The notes: generated by a model not told the origin, from the sequence alone. DNA of 64,000 nt from Bryobacteraceae bacterium (GCA_023384675.1 JAHDVK010000024.1:27141-91140), one strand, 5' to 3'; positions 8,158 to 16,981 are shown, numbered from the stretch's first letter. Numbers and translations: made by a program.

Positions 8158-8889
8158 TCAATAACGCCCCATCCAGCCGCGGCGTCGTGGCTGCTCACCG
8201 GGTCCGGAAGTGAGAGGGCGGCTCTGGTAGCCTGGGAAATCCACCTCGCTTTGTGCGAAGTCTACCGGGCGGTCCAGAACCATCTCGATGGTGGTTCCAC
8301 GTTCGAGGACGGCATCGGGCCCGCGGGTGAGCAGGACGCCAACCAGTCCGGCTGTGGCTCCGGCGGCGGCGCCGATGCCTGCGCCAGTCATGCTGCGGCC
8401 CGCGATCGCGCCTACGGTTGTGCCCCATCCCGCGGCCTCAGCCACGCGGACTGCATCGTCAGCTTTGTTGCTATCACCTTTGATGACGCCTTCGTCCTTG
8501 TCGACGCGCTCGGAGTTGGTGCCATCGAGTTTATCCAAGGTGCCGCGGAAATCACGGGTCACACCGTTCGGCAACGTTAGTGCATCAAAGCGGACAAACA
8601 GCTCCGACCGGCCCTTGACTCGGCCCGCTCGCTTCACGCTGGTGATGGTGCCCGCGACGTAACTGCCTGGGGGGATGACGATGGTTCCGTCGATCACCAC
8701 CGGGAAGGCGGTTTCGAGGTAGACACGGTCACCGGGGGCGGCCGACCGAGTGCTGACCGAGTTGATCAGGTTGAGCGGAATGCGGGTGCCAGCGTCGACA
8801 CGGATCTGCTTTTGAGATTGTGGATCCTGCTGGGCCGGCGCGAGGGAACCGGAACAGAGCAGGGCGGCGGATAGGGCGATCAGCTTCAC
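8158..8889 (-). CDS. secreted VirB10/TrbI-like glycine-zipper protein
   Basis: The 243-residue protein begins with a signal peptide (MKLIALSAALLCSGSLAPAQQ). A VirB10/TrbI-like beta domain follows (VDAGTRIPLNLINSVSTRSAAPGDRVYLETAFPVV, IVIPPGSYVAGTITSVKRAGRVKGRSEL). A glycine-zipper stretch (GTTVGAIAGRSMTGAGIGAAAGATAG) at about residues 160-185 could sit in a membrane. Acidobacteriota often carry such stand-alone proteins outside type IV secretion clusters, and no other secretion genes are nearby. A cell-envelope role is the best guess. Function is unproven. Confidence 0.75.
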   Translation of the reverse strand: MKLIALSAALLCSGSLAPAQQDPQSQKQIRVDAGTRIPLNLINSVSTRSAAPGDRVYLETAFPVVIDGTIVIPPGSYVAGTITSVKRAGRVKGRSELFVRFDALTLPNGVTRDFRGTLDKLDGTNSERVDKDEGVIKGDSNKADDAVRVAEAAGWGTTVGAIAGRSMTGAGIGAAAGATAGLVGVLLTRGPDAVLERGTTIEMVLDRPVDFAQSEVDFPGYQSRPLTSGPGEQPRRRGWMGRY

Positions 8890-8984
8890 GGATTGGGCCT
8901 CCCTCAGTCTCTAGAGTACTCCCCTCCGGGTGGAGGACGGGCATCCTGCCGAATTAGACGCCCGCCCGGAACCGGCCGTTTACA

Positions 8985-10031
8985 TCAAATTCCAAGAATA
9001 CGGTGGTTGCGCGCGGCATCGGAAGCCGCCCCCGCGAAATCGTCAAAAGCTTTCTTGGGGACGTCGATCAGGTGGGAGGCGATGAAGGGCGCGCCTTCGG
9101 CAGCGCCTTGGGCGCTGTCCTTGTAGCAGCATTCCCATTCGAGCACGGCCCAGGAGTTGTAGCCCGCCGCGGTCAGCCGGGTGAAGACCTGTTTGAAATC
9201 CACCTGCCCGTCGCCGAGAGAGCGGAAGCGGCCCGGACGCTGCTGCCAGCCGAGATAGCCGCCATAGACGCCGGCCTTGGCCGAGGGACGGAACTCGGCG
9301 TCCTTGACGTGGAAGGCCTTGATGCGGTCGCCGTAAACGTCGATGAAGCCGACATGGTCGAGGCACTGGAGAATAAAGTGCGAGGGATCGTAGTTGATGG
9401 CGCAGCGGGGGTGGTTGCCCATGGCTTCGAGGAACATCTCGAAGGTGGCGCCGTCATAAAGGTCTTCGCCGGGATGGAGTTCATAGGCAAGATCGACGCC
9501 ATATTGTTCGGCTGTGTCGAAGATGGGTTTCCAGCGCGCGGCGAGTTCCTTGAAGCCTTCCTCGACGAGGCCGGCGGGGCGCTGGGGCCAGGGGTAGATG
9601 AAGGGCCAAAGCAGGGCGCCGCTGAAAGTGGGCGAGACAGTGAGGCCGAGATTGGCCGATGCCTGAATGACGTACTTCATCTGCTGAACCGCCCATTCGG
9701 TACGGGCCTTGGGGTCGGTGTGGAGTTCAGCCGGGGCGAAGACGTTGAACATCTCGTCGTAGGCAGGGTGAACAGCGACGAGTTGGCCGAACAGGTGGCT
9801 GGCGAGTTCGGTGATGGCGAGACCGTTGGTCTGGCCCTTGAGTTCGTCGCAGTAGGTCTTGGACTCAGCGGCCTTTTTCACGTCCATGACGCGGCCGTCA
9901 AATGCGGGCAACTGCACGCCGAGATAGCCGAGGCTTTTGGCCCAGGCGGTGATGTTGGGCAGGTTGTTGAAGGGTGGTTCGTCGCCCATGAACTGCGCAA
10001 GAAAGATTGCCGGTCCTTTGATCTGAGACAT
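8985..10031 (-). CDS. sugar phosphate isomerase/epimerase, xylose-isomerase-like TIM barrel
   Basis: The 348-residue protein matches the AP-endonuclease-2/xylose-isomerase-like TIM barrel family. Likely metal-binding elements include YELHPGEDLYDG, INYDPSHFILQCLD, AFHVKDAEFRP and VLEWECCYKD. It probably isomerises or epimerises a sugar or polyol. The start MSQIKGPAIFLAQF at 10031 is chosen because AGAGAGGAA precedes it; an upstream extension in the same frame to 10088 lacks a binding site. It appears to be a single gene. The substrate cannot be read from the sequence. Confidence 0.85.
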   Translation of the reverse strand: MSQIKGPAIFLAQFMGDEPPFNNLPNITAWAKSLGYLGVQLPAFDGRVMDVKKAAESKTYCDELKGQTNGLAITELASHLFGQLVAVHPAYDEMFNVFAPAELHTDPKARTEWAVQQMKYVIQASANLGLTVSPTFSGALLWPFIYPWPQRPAGLVEEGFKELAARWKPIFDTAEQYGVDLAYELHPGEDLYDGATFEMFLEAMGNHPRCAINYDPSHFILQCLDHVGFIDVYGDRIKAFHVKDAEFRPSAKAGVYGGYLGWQQRPGRFRSLGDGQVDFKQVFTRLTAAGYNSWAVLEWECCYKDSAQGAAEGAPFIASHLIDVPKKAFDDFAGAASDAARNHRILGI

Positions 10032-10171
10032 CGAGGTTCCTCTCTGTGGTGATGCGGCGCGGCGAAAGTGGCCGCGCGGGTCTTCCAATGAAATCCTATG
10101 CCAAATGAGGGCCGGAAGGCATCTTTCGCTGGGAACTTGACGAAGCGGCGGCGCGGTTGCTACAGTCTAAG

Positions 10172-10248
<77 letters not shown>

Positions 10249-10589
10249 ACACTCTCCCGCAAGTCCCGCCTGATCAACAATTTCCAGAGACAGCAAAAAG
10301 AAGGCGCAGCGAATGAAGGGCGAAGCTTCTACCAAGGCTTCTACCAAACGGTTTCGGATTCGGTCCAGTTGCGGCCGGCGATGTGCCCGGAGGCGGTTTC
10401 ACCAAACCCAATGTTCATGCGGGTTCCGTGACTTGGCAGGCTCGGCGTGAAGTCTTGTTGAGGGTGGACGTTTGGGCCGCAACCCCAACGAGCAGTGAGC
10501 CAACACTGAGAGTCTGCCGGCGGCGCGTAGAATCGCTGGTGCAATCCGGATTTTGCCGGCGCACACGTCAAACTGATCAAACTGATTCA
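10249..10589. other. non-coding stretch after tRNA-fMet
   Basis: No convincing gene lies here. A tandem direct repeat of GCTTCTACCAA occurs at 10325-10335 and 10337-10347. No copy of the tRNA 3' end was noticed elsewhere, so an integrated element cannot be supported. The stretch leads into the decayed amidohydrolase. Confidence 0.5.
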
Positions 10590-11118
10590 GCGAAGTATCT
10601 CTGGCGGCTGACCGCATCGTTGAGTTGGGTGCGATCCTGGTTTTTCACTAAGGCGCCGATTCGCCTCACACGCCCGCATCGGGGCTGGAAGCAATCGCGG
10701 CGCGCTATCCCGGGTACCCGGTGATCGGGGTGCACATGGGAGGCGGAGAGGCTGTATCGCGAATCCCGCGAACTTGGCCTGAGGCGGCCGAACGTGCGTT
10801 ACATTCTCAGCGCCTTCAGGGACAGGCACATCGAGGAGGCGCTGATCAGCTACCAATTGGCCGGGCCTCCGTTCTGCGAGAACCTCTACTGTGCCAATGG
10901 CGCTCCGTATGGCCGGGTGAGTTGGAACTTCGGAGGTTTCCGGGCGATGCTGGCGGGCCTGCGCGATAGCAACCGGCACTCCGACGCGCGGCTGTCGGGC
11001 GAATCCGGAACCATTCAGCGAAGCCGCGGTGCAGGGATACCTGGGCGGGAACTTCGCGCGCCTGATAGCCGATCAGAACGACCGACTGCTGTGGGTGCAA
11101 CAGGCGGCGTCTGTATGA
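10590..11118 (+). pseudogene. decayed amidohydrolase (amidohydrolase 2-type)
   Basis: Fragments in three successive frames read like one amidohydrolase-2 C-terminal half. The first, from about 10610, is DRIVELGAILVFH, an in-frame TAA, then GADSPHTPASGLEAIAARYP and PVIGVHMGG. The second, shifted near 10740, is ERLYRESRELGLRRPNVRYI, continuing through RHIEEALISYQLAGPPFCEN to NFGGFRAMLAGLRDS. The third, shifted near 10990, is NPEPFSEAAVQGYLGGNFAR and ends at TGA 11116-11118. The PVIGVHMGG and YLGGNFARL motifs are characteristic. With one stop, at least two frameshifts and no N-terminal half, it is a pseudogene. The 200 bases after it (11119-11319) hold only a possible CPDCGH fragment. Confidence 0.7.
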
Positions 11119-11319
11119 GCCTGGTGATCCTGGTCTTTTCGGCCGCAAAGCTCTCCACCATTTTTGCAGTACCCGGCGGGCCGTCAGGCGGCGCTCGGGC
11201 GGTCTCCACACTGCCCCGACTGTGGCCACCAAAGTGCAGCTCAGATACCGGCCAGTGTGGAAGCGGATGATCGGTCTGCCTGAAACCCTGGGTATTCCTG
11301 GGAAGTGAGGATCGGCTGA

Positions 11320-12438
11320 ATGAAATGGTCTGCCAAGCTCGGCGAATTCGCTGGTGTGAGTGTATACGTGCATGTCACGTTCCTGCTCCTGATCATCTGG
11401 GTGGGCTTTGCACACTGGCAGGCAGAACAGAGTCTAAGGGCCGTTCTGTCGGGGATCCTATTCATTCTGGCGGTCTTTTTGTGCGTAGTTCTCCACGAGT
11501 TTGGGCATGCGCTGGCAGCGAAGCGCTTCGGCATCAGGACACGAGATATAACCCTGTTGCCGATCGGTGGAGTTGCCCGGCTGGAACGGATGCCCGAAGA
11601 TCCCAGCCAGGAACTCTGGGTGACGCTGGCGGGTCCAGCGGTCAACGCCGTCATCGCGGGCGTGCTCTACGCCTTTTTGGTTCTTGTCGGAGCGCTGGCG
11701 CCGGTAGGAATCCATACTCTGACGACCGGGTCCTTTTGGGAGCGCCTCATGCTCTTCAACGTCATTCTGGTGGTCTTCAACATGATCCCGGCCTTTCCGA
11801 TGGACGGGGGAAGAGTCTTGCGCGCGCTGCTTGCCATGCGGATGGATCATGCGCGCGCCACCGGGATCGCTGCCCGGTTTGGACAGAGCATCGCACTGCT
11901 TTTCGGAGTACTGGGACTGTTCGGCAACCCGTTTCTGATCCTTATCGCCGTGTTCGTGTGGCTCGGCGCAACCCAGGAAGCCGCAGTCTCTCGAACGAAA
12001 TCCGCTTTGGGGGGCATTCGCCTGGCAGACGCCATGGTGACGGAGTTTCGCACTCTATCCCCTCGAGACCCGCTCGCCCGCGCGGTGGAATTTCTACTCT
12101 CAGGCAGTCAGAGGGACTTCCCCGTTGTGGATGCCGATTTGGTCGTCGGAATCTTGACTCACCCCGGCCTTCTCGCCGCCCTTGCCAAACAAGGGGAGGA
12201 GACCGCTGTGTCGGAGGTGATGGATCGCAACTTCGAGGCCGCCGACTCGGCAGAACTGATCGATGCCGTGCTCCAGCGCCTCCACAGCCGCACGTGCCGG
12301 ACGGTCGCTGTCACGCAGCACGGACGGCTGATCGGCTTGATGACGGTGGATAATCTTGGCGAGTTCATCGGTGTTCAGGCCGCGCTGGGCACGGCCAGAT
12401 CGACCCGCCAAAGGATCGCGGCATCGACGACGCGTTGA
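11320..12438 (+). CDS. site-2 protease family zinc metalloprotease with CBS domains
   Basis: Polytopic intramembrane protease of 372 residues. HEFGH at residues 59-63 supplies two zinc ligands and the catalytic Glu, and NMIPAFPMDGGR near 152-163 supplies the third ligand (the NPDG-type motif). About five or six transmembrane helices span residues 15-230. Two C-terminal CBS repeats lie at about 232-353 (ADAMVTEFRTLSPRDPLARA; VSEVMDRNFEAADSAELIDA) and probably bind an adenosine nucleotide to regulate activity. It would cut a membrane-embedded substrate, such as an anti-sigma factor, but none is adjacent. Neighbours suggest an envelope or stress context. Confidence 0.9.
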   Translation: MKWSAKLGEFAGVSVYVHVTFLLLIIWVGFAHWQAEQSLRAVLSGILFILAVFLCVVLHEFGHALAAKRFGIRTRDITLLPIGGVARLERMPEDPSQELWVTLAGPAVNAVIAGVLYAFLVLVGALAPVGIHTLTTGSFWERLMLFNVILVVFNMIPAFPMDGGRVLRALLAMRMDHARATGIAARFGQSIALLFGVLGLFGNPFLILIAVFVWLGATQEAAVSRTKSALGGIRLADAMVTEFRTLSPRDPLARAVEFLLSGSQRDFPVVDADLVVGILTHPGLLAALAKQGEETAVSEVMDRNFEAADSAELIDAVLQRLHSRTCRTVAVTQHGRLIGLMTVDNLGEFIGVQAALGTARSTRQRIAASTTR

Positions 12439-12510
12439 CGGCGATAGCAGGGACCGCCGGGAGAAAGTCGCGGCGGGATGAATGGCAACAGAAAGAGGAG
12501 TTCACCACGG

Positions 12511-12849
12511 ATGGCACGAAAGAACAATGTGAACCCAGACCGGTATAAGACAGCCGGACGTGAGCCCCAGGGTCAGTCCGTGTTCCAGGACGTGGAGCGG
12601 CAGAAGCTGGGGCGAGAACAGGCACGGCTCTCCCGGTCCGCGACGAGCCCCGTTCCGGGCTCCACAACGGAAGGAGAATTCGGCGGTCTCGAAGGCGCCG
12701 GAGGATCTGGGGGCAGACCTCCAGGCCACGGGCCCGCGCGGAAAGGTCTCCACGGCGCAAAAGATGGCCGGATCACGTCATGGCCTGAACTCGACACCTG
12801 CCACCCGGCCCGTCGCCGGGGCTTACGGCAAGCGAGAAGAATCGGCTGA
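12511..12849 (+). CDS. small basic conserved-type protein, possibly frameshifted
   Basis: The ATG at 12511 follows AGAGGAG at 12494-12500. The first 40 residues (MARKNNVNPDRYKTAGREPQ...) resemble a family of short bacterial proteins of unknown function that begin KNNVNP-x-YK. After about residue 45 the composition degrades. An alternative frame from about 12680 to 12949 instead reads sensibly (APEDLGADLQATGPRGKVST, ending KKKCAASKAKGARQV). A frameshift near 12650 may therefore have split one gene that originally ended at 12949. No function is known. The gap 12950-13066 holds nothing recognisable. Confidence 0.4.
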   Translation: MARKNNVNPDRYKTAGREPQGQSVFQDVERQKLGREQARLSRSATSPVPGSTTEGEFGGLEGAGGSGGRPPGHGPARKGLHGAKDGRITSWPELDTCHPARRRGLRQARRIG

Positions 12850-13066
12850 GATCGTTGCGATCCGTAGAGAGTACGACGGCAACAAACAATCAACCCCGGC
12901 AAAGAAGAAATGCGCAGCCAGCAAAGCGAAGGGCGCCAGGCAAGTGTGATTCATCGAGGGCCACGCCGGCTCGGCCCTAGAATCCTCCAGGTTCGAGAGT
13001 AACCCCGGTCCCCATCTCCCGTAACCTGCGAGCTGGAGTGGGTCTCCGCTTGCAGGGTCATACAGT

Positions 13067-15412
13067 GTGTTGAAGGCAGTGAACGACGAACTGGCGACCG
13101 AACCGCAAACGGGTTTGAGCAGAAGCCAGAAGTATGCGGGATGGCCACGCTGGTGGCTTATCTGGATCGCCCTGTCCGGACTTCTGGTGAGCGGCGCAGT
13201 CGCCTTCATCTTCTACCAGGACCGATATGGACGGATGCTGGAGGAGGGCCTGCGGCAAGGTTCGTTCAATGACGGCGCGAGCATTTTCATGGACTCCGAA
13301 GTTCTTGTCGTAGGGGCTCGAGGTTCCGTGGCGGAAAGCGCCGGCCACCTGCGCCGGGCGGGGTACACAGAGTCGCGGGAGAATCCCGTGGGATGGTTTG
13401 AGCACCGGATTGACGCGGTCGTCATCCATCCCGCATCCGCTGGCAAGTCGACCGAGATCAAGTTCGCGGATGACAAGATCGCCCAAATCCTTACGTCGCC
13501 GGACAATACCGAACTCACCCAATTTCAGCTCGAACCCCAACTCCTGACTAGTGTCACGCTGCGGAATCGGGAGCGCCGCCGCCTGCTCAAATACTGCGAG
13601 ATTCCGCAGTTCCTGATCGACGCGGTCGTTTCGGCCGAGGACAAGCGCTTCTTTAGCCACGGGGGCTATGACTTGTTGCGGATCGTCAAGTCGGCTCTAG
13701 TCAACCTGCGGGAAGGTCGGCCAGCCGAAGGAGCCTCCACGATCACGATGCAGTTGGTCCGCAGCCTCTGGCTCGCCCGGGAGAAGAGATGGAAGCGCAA
13801 GGAAGCCCAGTTCTTCATGGCCCTGCGGCTTGAACAGAAGCTATCGAAGACCGAAATCTTCGAATACTACGCCAACGAGGTCTACCTCGGCGAACGTGGC
13901 ACATACGCCATCCACGGTTTTGGCGAAGCCTCACGCGCCTACTTCGATAAGCCGGTTGGAGCGCTAACGATCTCCGAGGCGGCGGCTCTTGCGGGCGTGA
14001 TCCAGCGGCCAAGTTACTACAACCCCATCCGCTTCCCGCAGCGGGTGCGCGAGCGGCGTGATCGGGTTCTCCACTTTATGCGTCTGAACGGCCACATCAC
14101 GGAACAGGATTACGAGCGCGCAACTGCCGAGCCCTTGAATCTGTCGCCGGGCGCACAGGAATCCCCGGAGGCGCCATACTACGTTGACCTGATAAGAGCC
14201 GAGCTGAAGAGACACCTGGCCGGCGTCATTCCAGCGCGCACCGTCTATCAGGTCCACTCGACGCTTGACCCGCGGTTGCAGATCGCCGCGGAAGAGGCCG
14301 TGAGGAATGGGATGGTCAATGTCGACAAGTTGTTACCGAATTCCGGTACGATTGACCCGTATCCGCAGGTTGCTCTCGTGGCTCTGGATCCGCGGACGGG
14401 CGCCATCAAGGCGCTGGTCGGCGGCCGGGATTACAACGAAAGTCAATTGAACCATGCTCTTGCCTCTCGTCAGCCGGGCTCGGTCTTCAAGCCATTCGTG
14501 TATGCCGCCGCCCTGCGAACCGCGGAACAGCAGAGGGTGAACACGCTTACCACCGCCACCCTGCTGGACGACGTGCCGACGACGTTCTGGTTTAGAGAGC
14601 AGTCCTATGCGCCCTCAAACTACAAGCAGACGTTCCGCGGAGAGATCAGTGTGCGCGAAGCCTTGTCGAGGTCCGTGAACGTAGCGACGGTCCAGCTCGC
14701 GCAAAGGGTGGGCTACCGCGCGGTAGTGGCGCTGGCGCGCAGTGCAGGCTTCAGCGAAGACATTCAACCAACCCCCGCAGTCGCTTTGGGCGCCTATGAG
14801 AGTACTCCTCTTGAGGTTGCCGGGGCCTACACCGTCTTCGCGAATCAGGGGCTCTACGTCCAGCCGCACATGGTTTCACACGTACTCGGAGATGGCGGCG
14901 TGCTCATGTATGGCCACGAACCGATGACCCAACGGGCCCTCACTCCGCAGGTCGCGTACCTCATTGTGAACCTGCTTGAGGATGTACTCCGCAGCGGTAC
15001 CGGCGCTGGCGTTCGAGCCCGCGGTTTCACTGCCCCTGCGGCTGGGAAAACGGGAACCTCGCGGGATGGTTGGTTCGCCGGCTTCACGTCTGACCTCGTC
15101 TGTGTGGTGTGGGTCGGCTTCGATGATCACCGCGACCTCAAACTCGAAGGCGCGAAGTCGGCCCTGCCCATCTGGACTGAGTTCATGAAGCAGGCCGTTT
15201 TGATCTTGGGGGCGCCTAAGCGGTTTAGACAGCCCCCCGGTATCGTGTCCGTAGAGATCGATCCACTATCCGGGCTGTTGGGCACGGCTCAATGCCCTAT
15301 TGTGCGGTCAGAGGTGTTCATCGCCGGCAGCCAGCCCGTCGAGTTCTGCAACCGGCACGGCGAACCCATCGACAAGACGAGGGTAACGGCCACGCTGGCG
15401 GCGCAAGAGTAG
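13067..15412 (+). CDS. bifunctional penicillin-binding protein 1 (glycosyltransferase/transpeptidase)
   Basis: Polymerises and crosslinks peptidoglycan outside the inner membrane. The 781-residue protein has one N-terminal transmembrane helix (near residues 27-47). A UB2H-like segment resembling PBP1b follows. The GT51 domain has catalytic Glu191 in SAEDKRFFSHGG and EGASTITMQLVRSL. The transpeptidase has Ser472 in QPGSVFKPF, the SxN motif SRSVN near 534, and AAGKTGTSRDGWF near 658. All catalytic motifs are present. GTG at 13067 gives the longest form; TTG 13070 and GTG 13079 are alternatives, and no strong binding site decides. The PBP1b-like layout suggests mrcB/ponB, but this is not certain. 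Confidence 0.92.
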   Translation: MLKAVNDELATEPQTGLSRSQKYAGWPRWWLIWIALSGLLVSGAVAFIFYQDRYGRMLEEGLRQGSFNDGASIFMDSEVLVVGARGSVAESAGHLRRAGYTESRENPVGWFEHRIDAVVIHPASAGKSTEIKFADDKIAQILTSPDNTELTQFQLEPQLLTSVTLRNRERRRLLKYCEIPQFLIDAVVSAEDKRFFSHGGYDLLRIVKSALVNLREGRPAEGASTITMQLVRSLWLAREKRWKRKEAQFFMALRLEQKLSKTEIFEYYANEVYLGERGTYAIHGFGEASRAYFDKPVGALTISEAAALAGVIQRPSYYNPIRFPQRVRERRDRVLHFMRLNGHITEQDYERATAEPLNLSPGAQESPEAPYYVDLIRAELKRHLAGVIPARTVYQVHSTLDPRLQIAAEEAVRNGMVNVDKLLPNSGTIDPYPQVALVALDPRTGAIKALVGGRDYNESQLNHALASRQPGSVFKPFVYAAALRTAEQQRVNTLTTATLLDDVPTTFWFREQSYAPSNYKQTFRGEISVREALSRSVNVATVQLAQRVGYRAVVALARSAGFSEDIQPTPAVALGAYESTPLEVAGAYTVFANQGLYVQPHMVSHVLGDGGVLMYGHEPMTQRALTPQVAYLIVNLLEDVLRSGTGAGVRARGFTAPAAGKTGTSRDGWFAGFTSDLVCVVWVGFDDHRDLKLEGAKSALPIWTEFMKQAVLILGAPKRFRQPPGIVSVEIDPLSGLLGTAQCPIVRSEVFIAGSQPVEFCNRHGEPIDKTRVTATLAAQE

Positions 15413-15481
15413 CAAGCCCGCTGATGCGCGGGAATAGCCCTGCATCACGGGGAGCAACCTGCGATCGGCGGTGACCGTCGC

Positions 15482-15495
15482 TGGTCAAATGACCA
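15482..15495. promoter_or_regulatory. inverted repeat TGGTCA-AA-TGACCA, candidate operator of the first PRC-barrel gene
   Basis: A perfect 14-bp palindrome lies 268 nt before the PRC-barrel ATG at 15764. The same motif, with a similar surround (TGACCGT before it, ATGGTTA after it), is found at 57901 before the paralogous PRC-barrel gene, and in the form CGGTCA-N2-TGACCA at 58855 and 47229. The length and symmetry match the binding sites of Crp/Fnr-family regulators. The linked regulator at 46377-47036 is a candidate (inference). Confidence 0.6.
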
Positions 15496-15763
15496 TTTAT
15501 GGTTAAGCCCGCTCTACCGATCACTCTCCTGATGAGCCGTCAGGACAAGCCCCTGCAATCACCTGCCGCTCGCGATGAAACTCATTGTGAGGTGGCTCGC
15601 AATTTGCTAGCGGAAGGTGCAGGGATGAAGCGACTTCGAGACCTCCCCATCTGTGCCGGAAAAAGGCAGACGCCGCAAGGCGCTGGTCCGGACTCTTGGC
15701 TGGGATCTCGCAAGGAGTCAGGTCTCGCGGTTCGTCAATCCCAATCCCAACAAAGGACCTATC

Positions 15764-16138
15764 ATGTTACACACAACAGCCGCCCCAGGCATTCAGAACA
15801 TACGCATTCTCTCGGCGGATACGCTGACCGGCGACACGGTGGTGAACCGCCGAAATGAGGATCTCGGAAAAATCGAGCATCTGATGATCGACATCGAGAG
15901 TGGGCGCGTCATTTACGCGGTTCTCTCATGTGGAGGGTTCCTGGGTATGGGGGATAAACTTTTCGCAATCCCATGGAAGGCCCTGACGGTGGACATGCCG
16001 GAGAAGCGGTTCGTCCTGGATGTCGACAAGAAGAGACTGGAACAAGCTCCCGGTTTCGACAAGTCTGATTGGCCGGACATGGGTGACCGCACCTGGGGCA
16101 CAGGCGTCTTCAAGTACTATGGCGCCGAGCCGTACTGA
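15764..16138 (+). CDS. PRC-barrel domain protein (copy 1)
   Basis: The 124-residue protein consists mostly of one PRC-barrel domain. It reads ILSADTLTGDTVVNRRNEDL, then LGKIEHLMIDIESGRVIYAV and GGFLGMGDKLFAIPWKALTV, and ends with a conserved aromatic tail (GFDKSDWPDM...FKYYG). AAAGGA at 15752-15757 sets the start. Such stand-alone PRC proteins are common in stress-induced clusters, and their biochemical role is unknown. It is about 80 percent identical by eye to the protein at 58157-58537. The upstream regions match too, including a block ending in CAACAAAGGAC just before the ATG. It is probably monocistronic, with a long 5' leader after the inverted repeat at 15482. Confidence 0.85.
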   Translation: MLHTTAAPGIQNIRILSADTLTGDTVVNRRNEDLGKIEHLMIDIESGRVIYAVLSCGGFLGMGDKLFAIPWKALTVDMPEKRFVLDVDKKRLEQAPGFDKSDWPDMGDRTWGTGVFKYYGAEPY

Positions 16139-16153
16139 GGCTAACAACGCTGT

Positions 16154-16181
16154 CCAGCCGGCGGAGTTATCCGTCGGCTGG
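16154..16181 (+). terminator. hairpin after the first PRC-barrel gene
   Basis: CCAGCCGGCGGA at 16154-16165 folds on TCCGTCGGCTGG at 16170-16181 around a GTTA loop, giving a 12-bp stem with one G:T pair. It begins 16 nt after the stop codon. No T-run follows, so termination is likely but may be incomplete. Confidence 0.55.
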
Positions 16182-16331
16182 AAACTCCTCAAACGCCCTG
16201 ACTCCAGCAGCCTGCTGGTCCGCTTAAGGCGATTCTCGAAGCCCGCCATGAGCAGGTCAGGCCTCGCTAGACCGGTTCTGGCGTGATCGGGTGACCCGTC
16301 TCCCGCTCCGAACCGGCGATGCGTCCATCTC

Positions 16332-16365
16332 CCGGGCGGGTCTCCTGAAGAGGATACCCGCCCGG
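16332..16365 (+). promoter_or_regulatory. strong hairpin before the c-type heme gene
   Basis: CCGGGCGGGT at 16332-16341 pairs perfectly with ACCCGCCCGG at 16356-16365. The loop contains a smaller CTC/GAG pairing. It lies 52 nt upstream of the ATG at 16418. It could be a leader structure, a terminator for upstream transcription, or an operator. No mechanism can be assigned. Confidence 0.4.
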
Positions 16366-16417
16366 TGCATTCCCCGGGTTGGCGGGGGGATTGCACAAGA
16401 GTTCGCCAGGAGGCCAA

Positions 16418-16981
16418 ATGAAGAGGCTAAGAATAATGTTCCCGACTTTGGTATTGATTGGAGGCCTGTGCGTCGCCTCGGTCCCCGCATTTGCGACAGC
16501 CGCACTCGCCAAGAAAGAAAAATTGGCCTGTGCAGTTTGTCACACAAGCAAGGTCCCCAACAAAGATACCGCGGGCCTCAACGCGGTTGGCAAATGCTAT
16601 GAGAAGGAGAAGTCAATGACCAACTGCGGCACGGCTGGAAAACTAGGCGCCGCCGCAACCGCGCAGAAGCCCATGCCCTCCGGAATGCCTGAATCCTGCA
16701 AGAACATGATGGCCAAGCACCATCAGATGATGGAAGGCATGAAGGCGATGGAGGCGGCGCTCGACCAGAAAGTTGCCGCGATGATCGCGGCGACCGGAGC
16801 GGCGAAAACCGAAGCCATGGCAGGCGTCATCACGGAACTCGTCTCCCAGCGGAAGCTGAGAGAGCGGAACATGATGACGATGCACTCGGTCATGGTGGAG
16901 CATATGGCATCTCACATGATGGACGGGAAACACGACGCCACGGATTGTCCGATGGTGACCTCGGCACGCCGTCAGGAATGA
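16418..16981 (+). CDS. exported Met/His-rich protein with one c-type heme motif
   Basis: The 187-residue protein has a signal peptide (MKRLRIMFPTLVLIGGLCVA...FATA). CAVCH at residues 38-42 is a CxxCH covalent heme-binding motif, followed by two further Cys (GKCYEK; TNCGT). From about residue 75 the protein is rich in Met and His, with patterns such as KNMMAKHHQMMEGMKAM, NMMTMHSVMVEHMASHMM and DCPM, predicted mostly helical. The combination suggests a periplasmic electron-transfer or metal (copper) binding protein; this is inference. It is not recognised as a named family. CAGGAGG at 16407-16413 sets the start. It appears to be a single gene. Confidence 0.7.
   Translation: MKRLRIMFPTLVLIGGLCVASVPAFATAALAKKEKLACAVCHTSKVPNKDTAGLNAVGKCYEKEKSMTNCGTAGKLGAAATAQKPMPSGMPESCKNMMAKHHQMMEGMKAMEAALDQKVAAMIAATGAAKTEAMAGVITELVSQRKLRERNMMTMHSVMVEHMASHMMDGKHDATDCPMVTSARRQE

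Noticed and set aside
8158..8889. Part of a type IV secretion system
   Set aside because: The VirB10-like protein stands alone, with no other secretion genes around it.
10325..10347. Direct repeat GCTTCTACCAA as a CRISPR-like or iteron array
   Set aside because: Only two adjacent copies with a 1-nt spacer, so neither a CRISPR nor an origin.
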